This document shows positions 1 through 7,528 of a stretch of DNA of 14,626 nucleotides, in pieces; within the stretch, counting starts at the first letter, position 1, and each line of letters begins with the position of its first letter. The position numbers and the translations under genes are program-made. The notes under the pieces are model-generated. The model saw only the letters and a list, made by a program, of their open reading frames with translations. It was not told where the DNA came from and did not search any database. Origin of the DNA: Gammaproteobacteria bacterium (GTDB taxonomy: Bacteria > Pseudomonadota > Gammaproteobacteria > Pseudomonadales > Pseudohongiellaceae); the NCBI GenBank assembly GCA_003451715.1, contig DMJN01000107.1, forward strand, positions 1 through 14,626, in the 5' to 3' direction.

Positions 1-3000
1 TACGAATCGACCGCCACGTAGAGTACCTCTCAATTCCATCTTCCGAAGCACTGCCCGTAGTATACGCCAGGGTGGCGAGAAGGCCTCTCGGTCCAGCAGG
101 GATCTGAACAGCACACCCCAGCGCTGTAAATAGATACTAATGAGTCTTTCCAATTGCTCCTCATCCAGGACTTCCCAATGCCGAGACTGTTTCACAGGTT
201 CCTCCGCTAATTGGAACGTATCCAATAAACTCCAGCGACCTGCGTCTTCAACGCCAAACATGGCCTTGCGTCCACGACGACGATGCGTGCCTGGTTTTTT
301 GTGGTTCGGTGTTAGCAACGCTCGAAGTCCAGTGAAGCTATCGCTGCAGATTCTTCCAGAACTGACCAATTCCGCCAGGCCTTCCTCCAATTGAGCTTTC
401 AACAAGCCGGTGCGGCTCTGTATCTGATCAAAAAAACTGGCACCGTGTTGTAACAAGTCAGCTTCAATACGGCAGGCTGTAGTGCTGTATTGCAGGGAAC
501 ATTCATCATTTAATTGCGACCTGGCCAGGTCTTGCCAGATGTCGAGATTCTGCCGTGATGCCAGAGTAATCGGTGTGCTCTTAACCGGTCCCGAAGATTT
601 CTTCTTACCGGTGTTTCGTTGCGAACTGACAGGCAAAGTGTACCGGCCCCATGCTATCTTGCCGCTGATACACATGACATCCAGCCAATTCGGATCATAA
701 TCTGGTATTCACGCTGGGTAGAGATCCGCTTCCCAGCTTGCAGCAGGTGCTGCAACACCATCTAATAAGTTTAACGTGCTCTGTAACCGAGTCTGACCAT
801 CGAGAGAAACACCCGGATTGGAGGTCTGTTCTGTAACAGCAAGCAGTTGATGTCGATCAAACAGGAATTCCGTGAAGGTTTCTAACGAGACTGGTTTGAT
901 GGCCTTTCGATGAGCATCGATCGTATACCGGTGGATGCGTTGCAGGAGCCGGCGTTCACACCATTCGGTTGGTGCGTTGCCGTTTGCGATGGCTGCCTGT
1001 TTCAACTGCGGAGTAAACTGCCCCTGGAAAGCATAGCCTTCGACTTCCAGCGCTATGAGTGCAGCATCTATCTTCGCTCCGCTGCAATTCAACTCCAGCG
1101 CCAGACGCTCTGTTGTTACCGGTCCGAGTCCTTCCAGTCTACCCCTAACTATTTCTCGCAAGGCGTGCTCAGATTCCCAGTTCTTCTCAAGTATAAAATC
1201 TGGCAACATTGCAAGGCATTTATCTAATTCCTCTGCAGAATCGATTTCATCGAACACAGCTTTGAAGCAGGGAAGGTTTTCCGCTGCGATCCAGAGAGTG
1301 TTTTTTATGAGTTTAAGTTGCAGGATTCGACCAGATTCTATAAGTGGAGCCTGCCATTGCGCATAGCTGTTGGAATTGAATTCTTCCTCTGTCATGTAGA
1401 CAAGGCTCATCAGCGCATCGTGTAATTCTTCTTCATTGTTGATGAACGGCCAGGCTTCCTCGCGCACACGATCGATGGCATCGCCATCCAACAAACTGAA
1501 ATCCTTCGCTTCTGCCGAATCGGCCCAGCTACGGTTACGTATCGCGTTGGTGCGGCGTTCTTCGGCGGGCGCAGGATCGAGGAAGGCATAGGGCCTGGCA
1601 TTAATGATCTCCTGGGCGAAGGGAGAGGGTTCCCGCAGATCTTTTGCGACAAGCATCAGCTTATCCTGCTCGATATCAGCAATGAGTGTTTCCAGTTCAA
1701 TGATATCCATTGCCTCGGTCAGGCAATCCGCCACTGTCTGGTTTACCAGCGGGTGATCGGGTATCTCGCGGTCTCCGGTGATGTTTTCAAAGCAGGCAAT
1801 CTGATCGGGAAACACGTGCGCCACCAGGTCTTCAGCGTCCATACGCTGAAACTGGGGTGGAACCCGCTTACCGTTGCGGTTACGTTGTATTGCCAGGCAT
1901 CGAGTTGCATTCCAGCGCCAGCGCACTTCGAACATAGGAGCGTCCAGCATTGCTTGAATCAGAATCGTGCGAACCGTCGCACTCTGCAAGTACCTGTACA
2001 CTTCATCCAGGGGGAAGCTGTGCACCGAGCCTAAGGAGATTACGATGCTGTCTTCGTTAGCCGCTGCCTGTAATTCGAAATTGAAGGATCGGCAGAAGCG
2101 TTTCCTGAGTGCCAGACCCCAGGCCCGATTCAATCGACTCCCAAACGGTGAATGGATGACCACGTGCATGTCGCCGACTTCATCGAAGAATCGTTCCATG
2201 ACCAGGGATTTCCGCGTCGGCATTACTCCGAGGGCATTCATGCCCGCTTGCAGGTAGTCCACCAGCTGTGTAGCGCCAGAGCAAGGCAAGCCAATCTCGT
2301 CTACTACCCACTGCACTGCCGAGTTGGCAGAATCGGTAATCAGTAAATCCGCTATAGACTGTCGCAATGATGAGACGGTCTGCGACAATTCTTGTGTGCG
2401 ACCTGGCGCCTCACCAAACCAGAAAGGTATGGTTGGCTGCATGCCCTCGGCGTCACGCACGCGACCCTTGAGTCCGTCGATCCTGAGCAGTTACCAGGCA
2501 TGGGTTCCCAGCGTAAATATATCACCCGTCAGAGCCTCAAGAGCGAAGTCTTCATTAACGCTTCCCACAACAATGTCTTCCGGGTCTAGCACCACCTGAT
2601 AGTCAAACATATCCGGGATAGCGCCACCATTTGTCAGTGCAATCAGGTTCGCCCCACGCCTGCTGCGTACCCGGTTGTTAATGGCATCCAGGTGGACATG
2701 GGCTCCCCGCCGGCCGCGTCGGGTTGTATAGCCTTCAGCGAGCATCTGAATAATGGTATCGAATTCTTCCCGGCTCAGATCACGATAGGGATAGGCATGC
2801 AAAAACAGCTCATACAATTCCACAATGTCCCAACCATCGTCGCTGCCATCAGCACCGAGCGCCAGGGATGAGACTTCGGCAACGATTTGCTGGGCAAGAA
2901 TATCCAGGGGTTTCTCGGGCATGACGATGCGGTCCAGCTGGCCTTGTTTTACTGCTTGCAACAGAGCTGTTGCCTCTACCAGATCGTCCCGGGTCAAGGG

Positions 3001-4149
3001 AAAAAGAATACCTTTGGGAGTGCCATGGATGGAGTGGCCGCTGCGCCCTACTCGTTGCAGAAACGTGGCGATACTCTTGGGGGAGGAGAACTGCACCACC
3101 AGATCGACCGAACCAATATCGATGCCAAGCTCCATGGAGGCGGTGGCTACCAATACCTTTAACTCGCCTGCCTTGAGCTGCTGTTCCGCAGTATTGCGAT
3201 GATCCGTGCTCATGCTGCCATGGTGAGACGACACCGAACTCTCACCCAGCCGTTCAGATAACGCCAGTGCCAGGCGCTCGGACAGGCGTCTGGTATTTAC
3301 GAATACCAGGGTAGTGTCATGACTCTCGATGAGTTCAACCAGCCGCTGATAGAGTTCCTCCCATACCTCATTGCACATCAACGCGGTTAACGGTGAGCCT
3401 GGCACTTCCAGGCTGATGCCAATCTCCCGCTGAAAACCAGAATCCACAATCTCACATTCTGTGTTTCCATTCTCTGAGGCACGATTGCCCACCAGGTAGT
3501 TAGCCACCAGGTCGATGGGCTTCTGTGTCGCGGACAGCCCTATTCTCTGCAGATGTTGCCCTGAATTCTGCTCAACCAGGCGCTGCAAGCGCTCGATGGA
3601 GAGCGACAGATGAGAACCACGCTTGTCACCCAGCATGGCGTGAATCTCATCGATGATGAGGGTCGACACGGAGGACAACATGGCGCGCCCGCTGGCAATG
3701 GTTAAGAGTAAATACAGCGATTCCGGGGTAGTTACCAGGATTTGGGGTGGATTCCTGGCCATCTTCTGTCGCTCACCGGATGGTGTGTCCCCTGTGCGTA
3801 CGGCAATACGGATATCTACCGGTGCTTCACCGGCCAGAAACAGCTGCTCAGCGATGCCGTCCAGGGGTATTTCCAGGTTTTTGTGGATGTCGTTGCTAAG
3901 CGCCTTCAGAGGCGAAACATAGAGTATCTGTACCCCATCACCTAGCTGCCGGTTGATCCCACGCTGAACCAGGCTGTCGATAGCCGCATAAAATGCCGCC
4001 AGTGTCTTACCGCTGCCAGTAGGTGCTGAAATCAGAGTATGCCGACCCGCCTGAATCGCAGGCCAGGCCTGGACCTGGGCTGTCGTTGGGGCAGCAAACT
4101 GGGCGTTAAACCAGTTCTGACAGGCAGGGTGAAAGCTACTCAGGACCAT
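1..4149 (-). pseudogene. lhr: Lhr-type large ATP-dependent helicase, interrupted by two in-frame stops, C-terminus beyond window
   Basis: Lhr proteins are long superfamily 2 DNA helicases (about 1,400-1,540 residues) that translocate on single-stranded DNA and are linked to DNA repair. The N-terminal part has the Q-motif region, Walker A APTGSGKT at residues 42-49, the DEIH box at 167-170, TTPESL, and motif [11 protein letters not shown]. After the helicase core the frame keeps Lhr-typical blocks: PTIPFWFGEAPGR near 2430, PDYDPNWLD near 690, and RGTLRGGRF close to position 3, which in relatives lies some tens of residues before the C-terminus. All these lie in one frame, with no frameshift. 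Two codons are stops: TAA at 2491-2493 (codon 553, inside AW-LLRID) and TGA at 709-711 (codon 1147, inside PA-IPDYDP). Each is one C-to-T change from a sense codon (CAA, CGA). A GTG at 2458-2460 behind AAGGG could restart translation. ATG at 4149 is the first possible start, since an in-frame TAA lies just upstream; no clear Shine-Dalgarno is visible. Family assignment is secure; loss of function is inferred. Confidence 0.9.
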
Positions 4150-4187
4150 GGCGTTTTACAATTTGTATCGCTTTATTGTTAGAATTA

Positions 4188-4203
4188 CTGTACAGGCATA
4201 CAG
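4188..4203. promoter_or_regulatory. Candidate LexA (SOS) box upstream of lhr
   Basis: CTGTACAGGCATACAG fits the CTG-N10-CAG form of the gammaproteobacterial LexA operator. With two flanking bases on each side, 14 of 20 positions agree with the E. coli consensus, including TACTGTA on the left and ATACAG on the right. It lies 39 bp upstream of the lhr ATG (minus strand), where it could overlap that gene's promoter, and about 200 bp from lepB. A regulatory role for lhr is inferred from position and from Lhr's link to DNA repair. One short match can arise by chance. Confidence 0.5.
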
Positions 4204-4342
4204 GTTATTGAAGCTTTAAGAAGATTGCAATAAGCAGGCAGACTCAGGAACCCTCTTCTCACCCGGATCTATCGACTCCCAGGGGAGCATAGCCGGATTA
4301 CACCCGAATTTCAGTGAAATCGATTAAATGAGAGCCAGTTGA

Positions 4343-4371
4343 TTGACATGGGCAATTCACACCGATAATTT
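4343..4371 (+). promoter_or_regulatory. Sigma-70 promoter for lepB
   Basis: TTGACA (4343-4348) is a perfect -35 hexamer, followed by a 17-bp spacer and TAATTT (4366-4371) as -10, four of six to consensus. The predicted transcription start is near 4378, giving a leader of about 22 nt before the lepB ATG and an AAGGG-type ribosome site at 4387-4391. It faces away from lhr, so 4150-4399 is a divergent promoter region. Confidence 0.7.
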
Positions 4372-4399
4372 ATGTTGCTGTTAATCAAGGGCGATAGCA

Positions 4400-5113
4400 A
4401 TGAGCGAGCTATTTAATTCCGACCACAAACAGCCCCCCAGGCTTCCAGAGCGTATGCGGGGTTATCTGCGGCTATTCTGGAAAGAGAATCGCCAGTTTTT
4501 CCTGCTACTGTTCTGCATCGTGTTCTTCAAGAGTGCTATCGCCGATTTAAGCTCGATTTCCGGCGCATCCATGCTGCCTACCCTGCTCGACGGGGACAAG
4601 GTCTGGGTTAACAAGCTCGCCTACGATGTGAAGATCCCCTGGACCGAAATTTCCCTGGCCGAGTTGGCCGATCCCAGGCACGGAGATGTTGTCATCATAG
4701 ACTCCAAGCGCGCCGACAAGCGGTTGGTCAAGCGCATCGTAGGCGTACCGGGCGATACCATCTATATGCAGAATAACGCTCTGGTTATCAACGGTGAGGC
4801 TGCCGACTACGAAGTATTATCCCGCGACGGCGATTCGATCATCATCCAGGAAGACCTTCCAGACAAAACCCATCAAGCCAGGTTATCGCGTAGTTTTTTT
4901 AACCGCTCCAGCAGGAGCTACGGCCCGACTATTGTGCCCCAAGGTCAATATTTCGTGTTGGGAGACAATCGCGACAACAGTGCCGACAGCCGGGTCTACA
5001 GTTTTGTGCCACGGGGTGAAATTATCGGACGATCCAGTTCGGTAGTATTCTCACTGGACAGCGGCAATAACTTCCTTCCCCGTAGCGAACGCTGGCTCGC
5101 GGGAATCGATTAG
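4400..5113 (+). CDS. lepB: Signal peptidase I, short single-anchor form
   Basis: This is a membrane-bound serine protease of family S26 that removes signal peptides from exported proteins on the outer face of the inner membrane. A cytosolic basic stretch (residues 10-32) precedes one hydrophobic anchor (about 33-50). The catalytic serine is Ser57 in SGASMLPTL and the general-base lysine is Lys111 in LVKRIVGVPGD. The C-terminal signature GDNRDNSADSR and a final barrel strand are present, so all catalytic boxes are intact. At 237 residues it is shorter than E. coli LepB (324 residues, two anchors), so it may be a second paralogue rather than the main enzyme. The ATG at 4400 has AAGGG upstream at good spacing. 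It has its own strong promoter. The next gene on the same strand begins 108 bp later and encodes a protein with a signal peptide. Confidence 0.92.
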   Translation: MSELFNSDHKQPPRLPERMRGYLRLFWKENRQFFLLLFCIVFFKSAIADLSSISGASMLPTLLDGDKVWVNKLAYDVKIPWTEISLAELADPRHGDVVIIDSKRADKRLVKRIVGVPGDTIYMQNNALVINGEAADYEVLSRDGDSIIIQEDLPDKTHQARLSRSFFNRSSRSYGPTIVPQGQYFVLGDNRDNSADSRVYSFVPRGEIIGRSSSVVFSLDSGNNFLPRSERWLAGID

Positions 5114-5221
5114 GTTTAAAGGCTCCCTAGCCAATCCTGCAATAAAATTCCTGTTGGCCGGTTCTATAAAGAGCATAAGACACTAAACCTGTAATTCCCC
5201 CAAATAAAAAGAGGACAAACC

Positions 5222-5809
5222 ATGACTGTTTACCCCCAAGGGCGAGTCGGATTGCTGTGTAAGTCCCTGCTTGCACTGCTCCTGGCGAGTGTGTTTCAGT
5301 TTTCTAATGCACAGGACTATATCTGGGCTCCAGACTTTCCTGTCGGTGCAGCAATACCCGAAATATCCGCCGAGGATCAGAATGGTGCGTTGCGCACATT
5401 CGATGATTTGAAGGGCGAGAAGGGGCTGCTCTTTATGATGAGTCGTTCCTTCGACTGGTGACCCTTCTGCAAAGCTCAGCTCGTGCAGCTGATAGAGATT
5501 AGTGATCAATTCGAAGCGATGGGATTGAACGTTGCCGCCATGACTTACGATTCTATCGAGATGTTGAAGACAGTGGAAGAAGACCAGGGCATCGAATTCA
5601 CCCTGCTACATGACGAAGGTATCACCCATGTGAATGCCCTCGGCATACTCAATGAGGATTATGAGCCCGGCTCCAGAGCCTATGGCGTTCCGCATCCCGG
5701 TATCTTCCTGATCAGCCCGGACGGAGTTATCCGGTACAAGTTTGCAGAAGAAGGCTATAGAGCCCGCCCCGATTTTGCAAACGTGCTGGAAGCAGCAGCA
5801 CAAATGTAA
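5222..5809 (+). CDS. Exported peroxiredoxin-like selenoprotein, in-frame TGA read as selenocysteine (Sec80)
   Basis: Read through the TGA at 5459-5461, this frame gives a 195-residue protein of the AhpC/TSA (redoxin) type. Residues 1-30 form a signal peptide ending SNA before Gln-Asp, so the protein should be periplasmic or lipid-free secreted. The thioredoxin-fold catalytic site reads SFDW-U-PFC-KAQLVQL: the stop falls on the residue that is cysteine in relatives of the form DWCPYCKxQL, and the second cysteine (Cys83) is kept. Past the TGA the frame continues as a normal redoxin domain (GLNVAAMTYDS, GVPHPGIFLISPDG, EEGYRARP) up to TAA at 5807-5809. UGA followed by C is a weak termination context, as in E. 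coli fdhF. A hairpin lies at SECIS distance. GAGG at 5211-5214 is the ribosome site. The likely role is thiol- or selenol-dependent peroxide reduction or disulfide exchange. The alternative is a nonsense mutation. The selA/selB/selC genes are not in this window. Confidence 0.8.
5459..5496 (+). promoter_or_regulatory. Candidate bacterial SECIS element in the redoxin mRNA
   Basis: Starting at the TGA (5459-5461), 20 nt of spacer and stem lead to a small apical loop CGUGC (5482-5486). The loop is closed by a six-pair stem, UCAGCU (5476-5481) with AGCUGA (5487-5492). A three-pair extension, UCU (5466-5468) with AGA (5494-5496), is possible across an asymmetric internal loop. The spacing (16-37 nt), small loop and a G within its first two bases fit the published bacterial SECIS model, in which SelB binds the hairpin and delivers Sec-tRNA to UGA. 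The stem is short, so the structure alone is modest evidence; its position beside the catalytic-site UGA is what matters. Confidence 0.6.
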
Positions 5810-6120
5810 ACTGCTCATAAAGCGGGAGGTAACAATGCTTCCCGCTTGCTGTGCTACAAATCTACGATCTGCCGGATTACTTCAAGTGATAGCTCGGTTG
5901 CCTTAATCAGTTACTTTAATCCTACTGCTGTCTCACATAATTCTCAGGCATGAGTTTGGCGTTGTTTGCTGTAACTGTCGCGAGCAAAGATGCTGGCGCC
6001 AAGTTCAGCTATGCCTGGAACCCCTGGAATCCCTCAATAATTCGGTAATATTGTGCAAACCTTTCCGGGTCGCCAACGTCTCATTGCATAGAGGCGAGGA
6101 AGGGTGCGCCAGAGGAATCA
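5810..6120. other. 311-bp gap between the redoxin gene and the sigma-factor gene
   Basis: It holds a hairpin at 5820-5847 (listed separately) and the ribosome site AGAGGA at 6111-6116. A direct repeat of TGGAA spaced by CCCC occurs at 6016-6029 and includes GGAAC, which resembles an ECF-type -35, but no matching -10 could be placed with confidence. No open frame or structured RNA was recognised. Confidence 0.4.
5820..5847 (+). terminator. Hairpin after the redoxin gene, possible terminator
   Basis: AAGCGGGAGGT (5820-5830) can pair with GCTTCCCGCTT (5837-5847) as an 11-pair stem including two G-U pairs, with a 6-nt loop AACAAU. It begins 11 bases after the stop codon, the normal place for a terminator. 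There is no uridine run after it, so intrinsic termination is doubtful; it may instead protect the mRNA end. Confidence 0.45.
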
Positions 6121-6756
6121 ATGGGAAAAAACAACGTCTATCAAATCGGCAATGGGGAGGGGCCAAAATCCCTGGCCTTGAAGGCTGATCGTGCGCTGGC
6201 AAAACTAGCCGCCAGTGGCGATCGTGAGGCTTTCAGAACCATCGTCGATAGCAACAAGCAGCGCATGTTTACCGTGGCCCGCAGCGTAATAAATGATCCG
6301 GCACTGGCGGAAGACGTGGTGCAAGAAGCCTTTATCAAGGCTTACAGGGCGCTACCCGATTTCAAGGGCCAGTCCCGGCTCAGCACCTGGTTGCATCGCA
6401 TTACCTACCTGGCCGCGATAGATCTACACCGTCAGCGTGCTCGCCACTTACGGCTGGCCACGGAACCATTGAGTGATGACGAAGTTGTCGATGAAGACCA
6501 TCGAACTTCTGGTGATGCGGACGTTGCAACGCTGCAGCTGAAGGATCATTTGAGTCGTGCACTGGCCACTCTGAGCGATTTTGAACAAACCGTATTCACT
6601 CTACGGCACATGCAGAATTTCAAGCTGCGTGAGATAGCCCAGGTAGTGGATCGATCGGAAGGAACGGTAAAAAACATTTTATTCAGAGCAATCAGGAAAA
6701 TGCGGAACCAATTGGCTGATTCGGCCATTGCAATGCAGGAGACAAAAAGATGTTGA
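6121..6756 (+). CDS. ECF-family RNA polymerase sigma factor (RpoE-like)
   Basis: This 211-residue protein directs RNA polymerase to alternative promoters in response to an extracytoplasmic signal. Sigma region 2 spans about residues 31-103, with LAEDVVQEAFIKAYRAL (core binding) and STWLHRITYLAAIDLHRQ (-10 recognition). An acidic linker (116-136) follows, then region 4 (about 141-196) with the helix-turn-helix LREIAQVVDRSEGTVKNI. Region 1 and most of region 3 are absent, as expected for ECF factors. The ATG at 6121 is preceded by AGAGGA, 4 nt away. Its last 7 bases overlap the start of the anti-sigma gene, which implies translational coupling and equal dosage. The N-terminal 20 residues before region 2 are longer than in many relatives. 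The regulon cannot be read from sequence. Confidence 0.93.
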   Translation: MGKNNVYQIGNGEGPKSLALKADRALAKLAASGDREAFRTIVDSNKQRMFTVARSVINDPALAEDVVQEAFIKAYRALPDFKGQSRLSTWLHRITYLAAIDLHRQRARHLRLATEPLSDDEVVDEDHRTSGDADVATLQLKDHLSRALATLSDFEQTVFTLRHMQNFKLREIAQVVDRSEGTVKNILFRAIRKMRNQLADSAIAMQETKRC

Positions 6757-7499
6757 GTTGCGAGTCCTGTCAATACTTGATAGCAGATGCGCTCTACGAA
6801 CAGATCGATGATCGGCTCGAGCAACAGATGCTGGAACACCTGGAGAACTGCACGGACTGTCAGTCCATACACCAGGAGCTGCTGGCCGCACAGGCCCAAT
6901 TACGCGATGCTGGTTTGAGTAGTAGGCATTACGATGACATTCCCGAGCGCGCAGCCCTGGATGAAATCTGGGGCAGGATTGAACCCGCTCTCGATAAGAT
7001 CGATGCCCAGCGGTACAGCCAACTACCGAAGCGCAATCTCGCCCCCTGGGCGGCAGCAATCACTGCCATTGCCGCCAGTGTAGTGGTGTTCTTCTCAGTC
7101 ATTGCTCCGCAGGTCAATAATCCGCCCGTGCAGCCACAAATCGTATCGACAATGGGCGTCAGCTCTGAACTGATGAATTATTTGGACAGGGCACAGGTGA
7201 TGTTGATGCAGGTTGCCAATACTGAGTCCAATAACTGGTCAATTATCCCAATTACCAATACTTTCGCCAGAAACATGGCATTCGAAGCAAATATATTAGG
7301 TACCGTGAGTGAAAACAATGTGAATTCGGGTCAGCGCAAACTGCTTAGGGATATAGAATTTCTACTACTGCAGATCGCAAACCTGGAGGAATCCAATATG
7401 GAGGAAGGTGTTGCCTTAATGCAGCGCTTCCTGGAAGAGAACAGCATCTTGTTCAGAATCAGATTACTGGAGCTGAAGGATCAGGAAACAGTGATCTAG
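6750..7499 (+). CDS. Membrane anti-sigma factor with zinc-finger (ZAS-type) domain
   Basis: The cytosolic N-terminus carries Cys4, Cys7, and His30-x3-Cys34-x2-Cys37, the pattern of the zinc-binding anti-sigma domain that clamps ECF sigma factors. A single hydrophobic segment at about residues 97-118 (APWAAAITAIAASVVVFFSV) is followed by a periplasmic part of about 130 residues with helical, acidic sequence and no domain I recognise. The layout (cytosolic clamp, one membrane pass, periplasmic sensor) predicts that an envelope signal releases the upstream sigma factor. The His-x3-Cys-x2-Cys cluster is redox-responsive in some family members such as RsrA; whether it is here is unknown. The ATG at 6750 overlaps the end of the sigma gene by 7 bases, and the HEAT-repeat gene starts 29 bp after this stop. 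Confidence 0.85.
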   Translation: MLSCESCQYLIADALYEQIDDRLEQQMLEHLENCTDCQSIHQELLAAQAQLRDAGLSSRHYDDIPERAALDEIWGRIEPALDKIDAQRYSQLPKRNLAPWAAAITAIAASVVVFFSVIAPQVNNPPVQPQIVSTMGVSSELMNYLDRAQVMLMQVANTESNNWSIIPITNTFARNMAFEANILGTVSENNVNSGQRKLLRDIEFLLLQIANLEESNMEEGVALMQRFLEENSILFRIRLLELKDQETVI

Positions 7500-7528
7500 C
7501 TCTCACTCCACTTTATGAGGCAAACGAT

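Noticed and set aside
709..711. TGA in the lhr frame as a second selenocysteine codon
   Set aside because: The aligned position in Lhr relatives is arginine-like, not cysteine, no catalytic role is known there, and a TAA interrupts the same gene upstream; a nonsense change is simpler.
6016..6051. Autoregulated ECF promoter upstream of the sigma gene
   Set aside because: GGAACC and GGAATCC resemble an ECF -35, but no convincing -10 lies 16-17 bp downstream.
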